Shown here: in pieces, positions 8,165 to 15,914 of the stretch
How positions within the stretch are numbered: the first letter of the stretch is position 1
Layout of the letters: each line of letters starts with the position of its first letter
DNA from: Paraburkholderia guartelaensis
GTDB taxonomy: Bacteria > Pseudomonadota > Gammaproteobacteria > Burkholderiales > Burkholderiaceae
Assembly (NCBI RefSeq): GCF_004353905.1
Contig: NZ_SMOD01000012.1
Span: 62,001 to 126,000 of the forward strand
Direction: 5' to 3'
Length of the DNA: 64,000 bases
Notes under the pieces: model-generated
Told to the model about the DNA's origin: nothing
What the model saw: the letters and a program-made list of their open reading frames with translations, nothing else
The model's database searches: none
Position numbers and translations under genes: made by a program

Positions 8165-9454
8165 GTGCACGGATTCAAGTTTGCCTGGCTGCTGTCCGGT
8201 CTGATCGGCGTGCTGCTGCTCCTGGGTTGCGATCAGCACAATAGCGCCCAGAGCAGCAAGGCCGCGCCGGCGCGGACCACTATTACCGCACTGATCTGGG
8301 CGCCGGACTGGCCAGAGGAGATGCTCCAGATCGCCGCCGAGTTCGACAAGCTCAATCCTGATGTGCACGTGAACGTGCAGTTCATGGTCGGCAACTCGGT
8401 GGAGGGGAACATCAAGCCGCGCGTGGCGGCGGGAACGCTGCCGGACCTCGTCAGCATCAATCCGAACGCCTATGCCGCCGAGCTGGCCGATCAGGGCGTG
8501 CTCGCCGATGTCCGCCAGACCGCCGCATGGAAGCACATGCTGGATCCGCTCAAGTCAGACTGGACCAGTCGCGACGGCAAGGGCTTTGGCATTTCGGGCG
8601 GCGTGGCGACGACGATGATCTATTACAACCGCGCCATGTTCGCCAAGGCCGGCATCGACACACTGCCGACGAATTTCGATGAATTTCTGGCGGTATGCGC
8701 GAAGCTCAGGCAGGCGGGCATGATCCCGGTGATGTGGAGCGGCGGCTTTCCGAACATGCTCGGCAACGGGCCATTCGCCTCCGGTTTCGCCAACAATGTG
8801 GTCGCGCACGAGCCTCACTGGAAAGAGAAGATGGCGGACGGCACGCTGGACCTCGATACGCCGGAGGTGGCCGATATCTTCTCCAAGATCGCGTTGATAC
8901 CCGAGCGCGGCTACGCGCAGCCGTCGTACATGACGACCGGGTATGACGAGGGCATTCGCCTCTTCAAGGAGGGCAAGGTCGCGATGGCGTTCCAGGGCAG
9001 CTGGGCCGCCGGGCTCATGCTGCGTGGAAACGATTTCTCGGTGGGCGTGTTCGTGCCGCCATGGAATGCGCGCGGCGAACGTGTCGTGCCCGTGCTCGGC
9101 AGCGAAACGGGCTTTGCCGTTTGCGAAACACCCAACAAGGCCGTGGCCATGCGTTTCCTGGAATTCATCGCCGGCAAGGGATTCCCGATTCTTCAGAGGA
9201 AACGCCACAACATTTCGCCGTTTCAGCAAGGCATGGGAACCGTGGTGAGCGACGTGGAGATCGTCGACTACACGAACGCGGTGAGCCGTTACCCGGTCAC
9301 GGCAAGTCCCTATTATTCGTCGCTTCCTTCCAACACGATTGAGCTGGTGCACAAATTGATGCAGGATGTGCTGCTCAGGAAAATAACGCCCAGGCAGGCT
9401 GCGGAGCGCCTGGACATCTCGGTCAAGACTGAAGCGAAGATGCACTACAAATGA
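8165..9454 (+). CDS. Periplasmic solute-binding lipoprotein (family 1, sugar type) coupled to a c-di-GMP enzyme
   Basis: A 429-residue extracellular solute-binding protein. The lipoprotein signal ends in LLLLGC, with Cys as the expected first mature residue. The body has family 1 (maltose/sn-glycerol-3-phosphate type) marks: AEFDKLNPDVHVNVQF, TLPDLVSINP, MIYYNRAMFAKAGI and GKVAMAFQGSWAAG. I start at the GTG at 8165, which gives a normal signal peptide; a start at 8102 would put 21 extra residues before it. No ABC permease or ATPase gene is nearby. The TGA overlaps the ATG of the GGDEF-EAL gene (ATGA at 9451-9454), so the two are translationally coupled. I infer that it acts as ligand-bound sensor partner of that enzyme, as NspS does for MbaA in Vibrio, not as a transport component. 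Confidence 0.88.
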   Translation: MHGFKFAWLLSGLIGVLLLLGCDQHNSAQSSKAAPARTTITALIWAPDWPEEMLQIAAEFDKLNPDVHVNVQFMVGNSVEGNIKPRVAAGTLPDLVSINPNAYAAELADQGVLADVRQTAAWKHMLDPLKSDWTSRDGKGFGISGGVATTMIYYNRAMFAKAGIDTLPTNFDEFLAVCAKLRQAGMIPVMWSGGFPNMLGNGPFASGFANNVVAHEPHWKEKMADGTLDLDTPEVADIFSKIALIPERGYAQPSYMTTGYDEGIRLFKEGKVAMAFQGSWAAGLMLRGNDFSVGVFVPPWNARGERVVPVLGSETGFAVCETPNKAVAMRFLEFIAGKGFPILQRKRHNISPFQQGMGTVVSDVEIVDYTNAVSRYPVTASPYYSSLPSNTIELVHKLMQDVLLRKITPRQAAERLDISVKTEAKMHYK

Positions 9455-12411
9455 ATGCAATCTCCGCGTTGCTGCGACGCGCTTTCGACTACCTCTGCCA
9501 GGATTTGCTTCGGCGCGTCGAGATTCGCTATCGACTGATTGCCGCTTTCATTCTGTTGGCCCTGTTGCCCATTATCATTTCGGGCTGCATTTCCTATGTG
9601 AAGTCGGTCGCGGCGATCAAGGAAAACGCGGAGATATTTTCGAAAGAGGTGGTAAGGCAGGTTTCGAGAAATGTCGAGCTGCGCATGCAGCAGATCGAAA
9701 CGGAAAGCAATCTTCTCGTACTTTCGGACCGGGTCCAGGGCGCGCTGGCGAGAGCGGCGAGCGGGAGCGCCAGGGAGCAGAGCGAGGCGCGCGAGGACAT
9801 GACGCGTTTGCTGCTCGAGCATTATGGTTCGGTCGATTTTATCAACCAGAAATATTTGCTCGACCAGAAAGACCGGATTCTGGATACGCAGGCATTTGCG
9901 CAGTTGACTTCGGGTGTGACGGCGCTCGTCGGCATCGCGGAAGAGTCAAATGAACGCACCTACTGGGGCAGCTACGACGATGGCGTCGGGCAGCAGAACC
10001 TGGGGATGGTGCGGGCCATCTACAACAAGAGCGACAACACGAAGATCGGCAGTCTGGTGCTGGTCGTTCGCCCTGAATACTTCTCGACGATTTTCAACGA
10101 CGTCGCATCGGGCAGCGGAACCGAGATTTACGTATTCGATGCAAGCGACAACAAAATCATCGTAGTGCCAAATAATGCGTCGTCGCCGAACCCCGGCAGC
10201 ACGCCCGAGCCTGGCCTGATCGAGGATATCGTCCGCCACCGCATCTCGGGCGAGTCGAGCCGTTTCGTCAATTTCGCGGCAAAACACGGCGGGCGTTATC
10301 TTGCCGCCTACGCGCGCATTCCCGGTACGAGCTGGTTCGTGGTCAGCACGATCGCCGAACGGAATCTGACTGCGGAGGCACAGGCCGTACGCAACCAGAT
10401 CGTGGTGGTCGGCATTTCCGGGTTTTTGCTGTCTATTTTCCTTGCCTACTTTATTTCGTACAGCATTTCGGCGCCGCTCCAGGATCTGGTGCGCCGCATG
10501 CATGACACCGGCGAGGATGCGGGCGCCGTCGAAGACGAAGGCACGGAAGGGGCTGCCTCGGTGGGCGGACCGGACGAACTGGCGCGCCTGGCGCAGCGTT
10601 TCGAGCGCATGCGCACAGCGATCAGGCAGAAGATTCACAAGATCAACGAAATCAATGCGTCGCTCGAACAGACTGTCGTCGACCGGACGGCGGAACTCGT
10701 CGCCCGTGAACGCGAGGCGCGCACGCTGATCGAGAATTCGCCCGATACGATCACGCGATATGACCGTGAGCTGCGCCGCACCTTCGCCAATCCGGCCTTT
10801 TGCACGTCGGCAGGCTGCGATCTCGCAAGCGTCCTCGGCAAGCGGCCATCGGAGCTTCCCGGCGGAGCGAATGCGCTGGTCTACGAAAAGAAGATCGGCG
10901 AAGTCATCGCGACGGGAAAAAGCGCGCAGTTTGAACTGCGGTGGGCGGGAAAGGATGGGCAGGAGCAATGCACTCACATTCGCATCACGCCTGAGATCGA
11001 TCGCTCCGGCCATGTCACTTCGGTGCTGGCGGTCGGTCGCGACCTCTCCGACCGGATGGCGTTCGAGGCCACCATCTGGAAGCAGGCGAATTTCGATGCG
11101 CTGACGGGTCTTCCCAACCGGCAGTTGTTCCACGATCGTCTCACCGAGGAGGCAGCGCTCGCGAGCCGTTCGGAAAGGCGCGTGGCCCTGATGTTGATCG
11201 ACCTCGATCGTTTCAAGGAGGTCAACGACTCGCTGGGGCACGACCGCGGCGACGTGCTATTGATCGAGGCTGGGCGCCGCATTAGCGCGTGCGTGCGCAA
11301 TCTCGATACCGTCGCGCGGCTGGGCGGCGACGAGTTCACGGTGATCTTGCCCGATCTCGAAGACATGGAAGCGGTCGAGCAGACCGTGCGCAACATCAAT
11401 CGCAAACTGACTGAGCCGTTCAAACTCGGCGCGGACGAAGTCTACATTTCGGCGAGCATCGGCGTCACCGTTTTCCCCGACGACACGTTTGAACTCGACG
11501 CGTTGTTCAAGAACGCCGACCAGGCCATGTACGCGGCCAAGAACGCCGGACGCAATCGCTTCAGTTACTTCACGCCCGACATGCAGCTGGAAGCGGAAAC
11601 GCGCTTGCGCCTGACCAGTGACCTGCGTGCAGCGCTGCCTCGCAATCAGTTGCGGCTCGTTTATCAGCCGGTCGTCGACCTGGCGACGGGCCAGGTCCGC
11701 AAGGCGGAAGCGCTGATACGCTGGCTGCATCCCGAGCGCGGCATGATCAGTCCGCTGGAATTCATTCCGCTGGCCGAAGATACCGGACTCATCATTCCTA
11801 TCGGCGACTGGGTGTTCAGGCAAGCCGTACAGCAAGCGCGGCTATGGCGCGAGCAATACGATCCGTCGTTCCAGATCAGCGTGAACATGTCGCCGGTGCA
11901 GGTGCGCCAGGACAGCACGGTTGGCGTGCGGTGGCATGACTATCTCGATAGCGAGGGCATGCCGGGGCAAAGCGTGGTGGTGGAAATCACCGAGGGGCTG
12001 TTGCTGCAGGCCGAATCGAATATCGATGAGCGGTTGCTGGATTTCCGTCTCGCGGGCATTGGCATTTCCATCGACGACTTCGGCACGGGCTATTCCTCGC
12101 TTGCCTATCTCAAACGCTTCGACATCGATTACCTGAAAATCGATCGTTCGTTTGTCCAGAACCTCAGCGTGGACGAAAACAATCAGGTGCTATGCGAGGC
12201 GATGGTGGTGCTCGCGCACAAGCTGGGAATCCAGGTCATCGCCGAAGGCGTGGAAACCGTCGAGCAACGGGATTTTCTCAAGTCGATGGGCTGTGATTTC
12301 GCGCAGGGCTTTTTGTACTCGAGGCCGATCGAACCCGAGCAGTTCGAACAGGTGGTTTGGCCATTGATCGCAGCAGACGCGGCCGGCGAGCAGGAGCGTA
12401 GCGATAGCTAA
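9451..12411 (+). CDS. Membrane Cache-HAMP-PAS-GGDEF-EAL c-di-GMP cyclase/phosphodiesterase
   Basis: A 986-residue inner-membrane signalling enzyme. Membrane helix 1 is at about 29-50, a large periplasmic sensor domain (dCache-like, about 55-310) follows, helix 2 is at about 317-340, then HAMP and a coiled coil (about 340-420), a PAS domain (about 420-545), GGDEF (about 550-715) and EAL (about 725-975). The cyclase motif GGDEF is at 625-629 with an intact inhibitory RxxD (RNLD) at 616-619. The phosphodiesterase motifs EALIR (753-757), DDFGTGYSSL, KIDRSFV and EGVET are all present, so both activities may be possible. The ATG overlaps the stop of the binding-protein gene. It would convert ligand binding in the periplasm into a change in cellular c-di-GMP, thus affecting motility or biofilm. 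Which activity dominates cannot be seen. Confidence 0.93.
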   Translation: MNAISALLRRAFDYLCQDLLRRVEIRYRLIAAFILLALLPIIISGCISYVKSVAAIKENAEIFSKEVVRQVSRNVELRMQQIETESNLLVLSDRVQGALARAASGSAREQSEAREDMTRLLLEHYGSVDFINQKYLLDQKDRILDTQAFAQLTSGVTALVGIAEESNERTYWGSYDDGVGQQNLGMVRAIYNKSDNTKIGSLVLVVRPEYFSTIFNDVASGSGTEIYVFDASDNKIIVVPNNASSPNPGSTPEPGLIEDIVRHRISGESSRFVNFAAKHGGRYLAAYARIPGTSWFVVSTIAERNLTAEAQAVRNQIVVVGISGFLLSIFLAYFISYSISAPLQDLVRRMHDTGEDAGAVEDEGTEGAASVGGPDELARLAQRFERMRTAIRQKIHKINEINASLEQTVVDRTAELVAREREARTLIENSPDTITRYDRELRRTFANPAFCTSAGCDLASVLGKRPSELPGGANALVYEKKIGEVIATGKSAQFELRWAGKDGQEQCTHIRITPEIDRSGHVTSVLAVGRDLSDRMAFEATIWKQANFDALTGLPNRQLFHDRLTEEAALASRSERRVALMLIDLDRFKEVNDSLGHDRGDVLLIEAGRRISACVRNLDTVARLGGDEFTVILPDLEDMEAVEQTVRNINRKLTEPFKLGADEVYISASIGVTVFPDDTFELDALFKNADQAMYAAKNAGRNRFSYFTPDMQLEAETRLRLTSDLRAALPRNQLRLVYQPVVDLATGQVRKAEALIRWLHPERGMISPLEFIPLAEDTGLIIPIGDWVFRQAVQQARLWREQYDPSFQISVNMSPVQVRQDSTVGVRWHDYLDSEGMPGQSVVVEITEGLLLQAESNIDERLLDFRLAGIGISIDDFGTGYSSLAYLKRFDIDYLKIDRSFVQNLSVDENNQVLCEAMVVLAHKLGIQVIAEGVETVEQRDFLKSMGCDFAQGFLYSRPIEPEQFEQVVWPLIAADAAGEQERSDS

Positions 12412-12598
12412 CGAATCGATGCGGCAGCATCGTTTCAACTCACGGCGAAACGACCCGAATTAGCCAGCCAGCATATAAATCGACACGTTCAGGCGATCTG
12501 TACGAAGACGTACGGAACACGAAAGCTTTTTCCCTCAGTCTACGGTCTGCATTGACCGTGTGTCCGGATTCGCCGATCGGGCTGCGCGAGGGACCGCA

Positions 12599-13378
12599 AT
12601 GAACGTGCTGGACGATGAACGGCCGCTAGATGAATTCGTGCGGGTAGACGTGCAGAGTGCGCAGGCGCTCGCTCAGTCGATGGACGACGACGGAGTGGGC
12701 GTGCTCGATGACATCGTGCCAGCCGCCATTCTCACGAAGCTGCGTAGCGGGGTAGCCGAACTGGTGGGGCAGCAAGGCGCCCGATACTTTGGCTTTAGCG
12801 GGGCGCAATGGGTAACGGGTACCTGTCTCGCCCAGCTTTTCGAAGACTCGGCGCTGCACGCGTTGTTGCGCGAGCTATATGTGCGCAAGATGGGGACGCT
12901 GCCGCCGAGCGAGCGGATTTATCCGGTGATGCGCGTGCTTTCGGGAAAACAGGGCGTCCGTCACTCGAACAATTTCCACTACGACTCGTACGCCATATCG
13001 ATCCTGCTGCCGATTCTGATTCCCAATGACCCGGGCGAACTGGCAGGCCATCTCGTGATGTTTCCGAATCTACGCAATGCGCGGCGCTTTGCGATCGTCA
13101 ATATCGTCGAGAAGGCGATCGTGGAAAAACTGCTCGTGAGGTTCTGGCGCTCACCGCGCGTGCAGAAATGGCTTTCTGCGAAGGTCGTGACGTTAAAGCC
13201 GGGCAATCTTTACTTCATTTGGGGCTTGCGCTCGCTGCATGCGAATCAGGCCTGCGCACCTTCCAGCATTCGATGCACGGTGCTGTTTCACTTCGGCGAC
13301 CCGCACGAAAACAGTGTATTCAAAGGGCTCAGCCAACGGCTGCACGCCATGAAGCTGCGGCGCATGGCGCGCGATTGA
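12599..13378 (+). CDS. 2-oxoglutarate/Fe(II)-oxygenase-like protein, unknown substrate
   Basis: A 259-residue soluble protein. The second half has the order expected for a double-stranded beta-helix oxygenase: NNFHYDSY gives H-x-D (His127, Asp129), then after GHLVMFPN and KPGNLYFIWG comes SLHANQ (distal His214), followed 11 residues later by an Arg in SSIRCTVLFHFGD (Arg225) that could hold the 2-oxoglutarate carboxylate. This triad-plus-Arg layout is seen directly; the enzymatic role is inference. I use the ATG at 12599, which has GAGGGA upstream; a GTG at 12560 is possible. It stands alone between the c-di-GMP enzyme and the convergent hydroxybutyrate operon. The name of its family is not certain to me. 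Confidence 0.75.
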   Translation: MNVLDDERPLDEFVRVDVQSAQALAQSMDDDGVGVLDDIVPAAILTKLRSGVAELVGQQGARYFGFSGAQWVTGTCLAQLFEDSALHALLRELYVRKMGTLPPSERIYPVMRVLSGKQGVRHSNNFHYDSYAISILLPILIPNDPGELAGHLVMFPNLRNARRFAIVNIVEKAIVEKLLVRFWRSPRVQKWLSAKVVTLKPGNLYFIWGLRSLHANQACAPSSIRCTVLFHFGDPHENSVFKGLSQRLHAMKLRRMARD

Positions 13379-13411
13379 CGCGTTGTACGTCGCTCGCGCG
13401 CCGCTGCCGTT

Positions 13412-14203
13412 TTACTGCGCGAGCCAGCCGCCATCCACCTTGAGCTCGGCGCCGCGCATTTCGTTTGCCGCCTCCGAGCACAGGAAGGCCGCCACGCCGC
13501 CGATTTGCTCGACCGTCGCAAAGCTTGCCGACGGTTGCTTTTCGCCGAGCAGTTTCAGCGTGGCGTCTTCGACGGAAATGGCCTCGCGGTGGGCCAGATC
13601 GTCGATCTGCTTCTGCACGAGCGGCGTGAGGACCCAGCCCGGACAGATCGCATTGACGGTCACGCCGCTGCGCGCCGTTTCCAGTGCGGCGACCTTGGTG
13701 AGGCCGATCACGCCATGCTTGGCCGCGACATAGGCCGACTTGCCGACCGAGCCCACGAGCCCGTGTACCGAAGCGATATTGATCACGCGTCCCCAACCCG
13801 CTGCGCGCATGATGGGAAGCGCCGCGCGCGTGGCGTGAAACGTCGCGCTCAGATTGATCGCGATGATCTGATCCCAGCGCTCCACCGGGAAGTTCTCGAT
13901 CGTTTCGACGTACTGAATGCCGGCATTGTTGACGAGAATATCGAGGCTGCCGAACGTGCTTGCCGCGAAAGCCACGAGGGCTTCGATCTCGGCAGGACGG
14001 CTCATATCCGCGTTGTGATGCACGACGCGCACGCCGGCCGCTTCGATTTGCGCGAGGGCGGCCGCCGGATCGCCGAAACCGTTCAGGACGATATTGGCGC
14101 CTGCGCGAGCCAGCGCCGTCGCAATGCCGAGACCGATGCCGCTGGTCGAACCGGTGACGACGGCGGTTTTCCCGGCGAGAGAGAGCGTGTTGGGGAGATG
14201 CAT
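13412..14203 (-). CDS. bdhA: 3-hydroxybutyrate dehydrogenase (SDR)
   Basis: A 263-residue short-chain dehydrogenase that oxidises (R)-3-hydroxybutyrate to acetoacetate with NAD+. The cofactor motif TGSTSGIGLG is near residue 18, NNAG near 92, and the catalytic Ser-Tyr-Lys lies in NIASVHGLVGS...SAYVAAKHG (Tyr158, Lys162). The segment HGLVGSVGKSAYVAAKHGV, the LTPLVQKQI helix and the full length are characteristic of bacterial BDH. The start is the ATG at 14201-14203, 26 bases after the stop of the GntP permease on the same strand, so the two form an operon. The context (permease plus sigma-54 activator) supports use of external hydroxybutyrate or mobilised PHB monomers. Confidence 0.92.
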   Translation of the reverse strand: MHLPNTLSLAGKTAVVTGSTSGIGLGIATALARAGANIVLNGFGDPAAALAQIEAAGVRVVHHNADMSRPAEIEALVAFAASTFGSLDILVNNAGIQYVETIENFPVERWDQIIAINLSATFHATRAALPIMRAAGWGRVINIASVHGLVGSVGKSAYVAAKHGVIGLTKVAALETARSGVTVNAICPGWVLTPLVQKQIDDLAHREAISVEDATLKLLGEKQPSASFATVEQIGGVAAFLCSEAANEMRGAELKVDGGWLAQ

Positions 14204-14229
14204 GAGTGAGGGCCTGGTACGAATGCGGG

Positions 14230-15630
14230 TTAGACGATGCCGGTCAGGTAGAACACGGCGATGACGAAGAAGACCGCGAGCGTTTTGATGATCGTTACCG
14301 CGAAAATGTCGCGATACGACTCCCGGTGCGTGAGGCCCGTGACCGCGAGCAGCGTGATGACCGCGCCGTTGTGCGGCAGCGTATCCATGCCGCCGCTCGC
14401 CATCGCCACCACGCGGTGCAGCACTTCCATCGGAATGTGCATGGCCTGCGCGGTCTTGATGAAGGTGTCCGACATGGCGGCGAGGGCAATGCTCATGCCG
14501 CCCGACGCGGAACCCGTGATACCCGCGAGCGCCGAAACCGAAACGGCCGCATTCACGAGCGGATTCGGAATGGCCTTGAGCGCATTGCCGACCACGAGGA
14601 AGCCGGGCAGCGCCGAGATCACGCCGCCGAAGCCGTACTCGGATGCCGTATTGAGCGTGGCGAGCAGCGCGCCGCTCACTGCGGTTTTCGTGCCGGTCGC
14701 GAAGCGTTCCTTCACGCGGCCGAACGCCGTGACGATGACGAGCAGAATGCCGAGCAGCAGTGCGCCTTGCACGGCCCAGATCGCCACAACGCTCTTCACG
14801 GCCACCGTCACGGGCGCATGCATGCCGGGCAGCACGTCGGGCGCGACGGTGAAGCTGTCGCCGTACCACTGCGGAATCCACTTCGTCAGCAGGAAGTTGG
14901 CGACGCCAACGAGCACGAGCGGCGCAATGGCCAGCGCCGGATGCGGCAGATTGCCGGTCTCGACGCGCTCCGGTTCGTTCACGAGCGACGTGCCATAGCC
15001 TTCGCCCTTCGCCATGGCGCTGCGGCGGCGCCATTCGAGGTACGTGAGACCGACCACGATGATGAAGATCGAGCCGATCACGCCGAGCCAGGGTGCGGCC
15101 CATGCGGTGGTCTTGAAGAACGTGGTGGGAATGATGTTCTGGATTTGCGGCGTACCGGGCAGCGAATCCATCGTGAACGTGAATGCGCCGAGCGCGATCG
15201 CGCCGGGCATGAGGCGCTTCGGAATGTTGCTCTGGCGATAGAGTTCGGCGGCGAACGGATACACCGCGAACACAACCACGAAGAGCGAGACGCCGCCATA
15301 CGTGAGCAGCGCGCACACCGCGACGATCACGGCATTGGCGCGCGAGCGGCCAATGTAGCGGATCGCGGCGGCCACGATCGCCTCGGAGAAGCCGGATAGT
15401 TCGATGACCTTACCGAACACGGCGCCGAGCAGGAAGACGGGGAAGTAGAGCTTGACGAAGCCGACCATCTTTTCCATGAAGATGCCGGAAAACACGGGGG
15501 CGACGGCGGAGGGATCGATCAGCAGCACGGCGCCCAGTGCGGCGATGGGCGCGAAGAGAATGACGCTGTAGCCGCGGTAGGCCACAAACATCAGGAACGC
15601 CAAAGCGGCGATCACAATCACAAAGGACAT
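14230..15630 (-). CDS. GntP family permease, probable hydroxybutyrate/short acid carrier
   Basis: A 466-residue membrane protein with about 12-14 hydrophobic segments. Family marks include FVKLYFPVFLLGAVFGKVIE, TYGGVSLFVVVFAVYPFA, MDSLPGTPQIQN and the C-terminal ASGGMDTLPHNGAVITLL, all typical of the GntP/LctP-like gluconate:H+ symporter group. The start is the ATG at 15628-15630 with GGAGAC upstream; upstream extension would run through promoter DNA. The gene is first in the operon with bdhA and has a sigma-54-type promoter at 15707-15722. GntP relatives next to bdhA genes are generally taken as D-3-hydroxybutyrate carriers, which is the most likely role. Confidence 0.88.
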   Translation of the reverse strand: MSFVIVIAALAFLMFVAYRGYSVILFAPIAALGAVLLIDPSAVAPVFSGIFMEKMVGFVKLYFPVFLLGAVFGKVIELSGFSEAIVAAAIRYIGRSRANAVIVAVCALLTYGGVSLFVVVFAVYPFAAELYRQSNIPKRLMPGAIALGAFTFTMDSLPGTPQIQNIIPTTFFKTTAWAAPWLGVIGSIFIIVVGLTYLEWRRRSAMAKGEGYGTSLVNEPERVETGNLPHPALAIAPLVLVGVANFLLTKWIPQWYGDSFTVAPDVLPGMHAPVTVAVKSVVAIWAVQGALLLGILLVIVTAFGRVKERFATGTKTAVSGALLATLNTASEYGFGGVISALPGFLVVGNALKAIPNPLVNAAVSVSALAGITGSASGGMSIALAAMSDTFIKTAQAMHIPMEVLHRVVAMASGGMDTLPHNGAVITLLAVTGLTHRESYRDIFAVTIIKTLAVFFVIAVFYLTGIV

Positions 15631-15706
15631 CTTGTCTCCAGTTGGTTTATTCGTGCAGGACTGTTTGTTGTTCGCGCGTGCCGAAGCCGGCGCGACCGCG
15701 CAATAG

Positions 15707-15722
15707 AGCACGATGTGTGCCA
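15707..15722 (-). promoter_or_regulatory. Sigma-54 (-24/-12) promoter of gntP-bdhA
   Basis: On the minus strand the sequence reads TGGCACACATCGTGCT. GG and GC fall exactly at the -24 and -12 spacing of the consensus TGGCACG-N4-TTGCA. Transcription would start near 15695, giving a leader of about 65 bases before the permease ATG. Confidence 0.7.
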
Positions 15723-15807
15723 GCGGCTTGGGAGCCTTGCGGGAGGCGGCGCGCAAATCGGGGGCGCGGCGCACGGGCGTGCGCCGGGACGGTTGCAGCG
15801 GTAGCGT

Positions 15808-15823
15808 GTCTCAAAGTTGAGAC
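15808..15823. promoter_or_regulatory. Upstream activator site 1 (TCTCA-N4-TGAGA)
   Basis: GTCTCAAAGTTGAGAC is a perfect palindrome with 7-base arms. It lies about 90-110 bases upstream of the sigma-54 promoter, the usual place for an enhancer-binding protein. It shares its core with the second site at 15898-15913. Confidence 0.65.
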
Positions 15824-15897
15824 GGTTTTGACGAAGAAGCGCGCCGCCGCTGGCAAGTCCACACGCAAAGCCGGGTAATTTCGAGGGACGTCGCGCA

Positions 15898-15913
15898 ATC
15901 TCATTTCTGAGAT
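15898..15913. promoter_or_regulatory. Upstream activator site 2 (TCTCA-N4-TGAGA)
   Basis: ATCTCATTTCTGAGAT is a second palindrome with the same TCTCA-N4-TGAGA core, 90 bases from the first and directly against the start codon of the activator gene, so binding here could also repress the activator's own expression. Confidence 0.62.
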
Positions 15914-15914
15914 A

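Noticed and set aside
14204..15316. N-terminal extension that would fuse about 370 residues to the hydroxybutyrate dehydrogenase
   Set aside because: The extra part runs out of frame through the GntP permease gene and is Arg/His-rich; the dehydrogenase starts at 14203.
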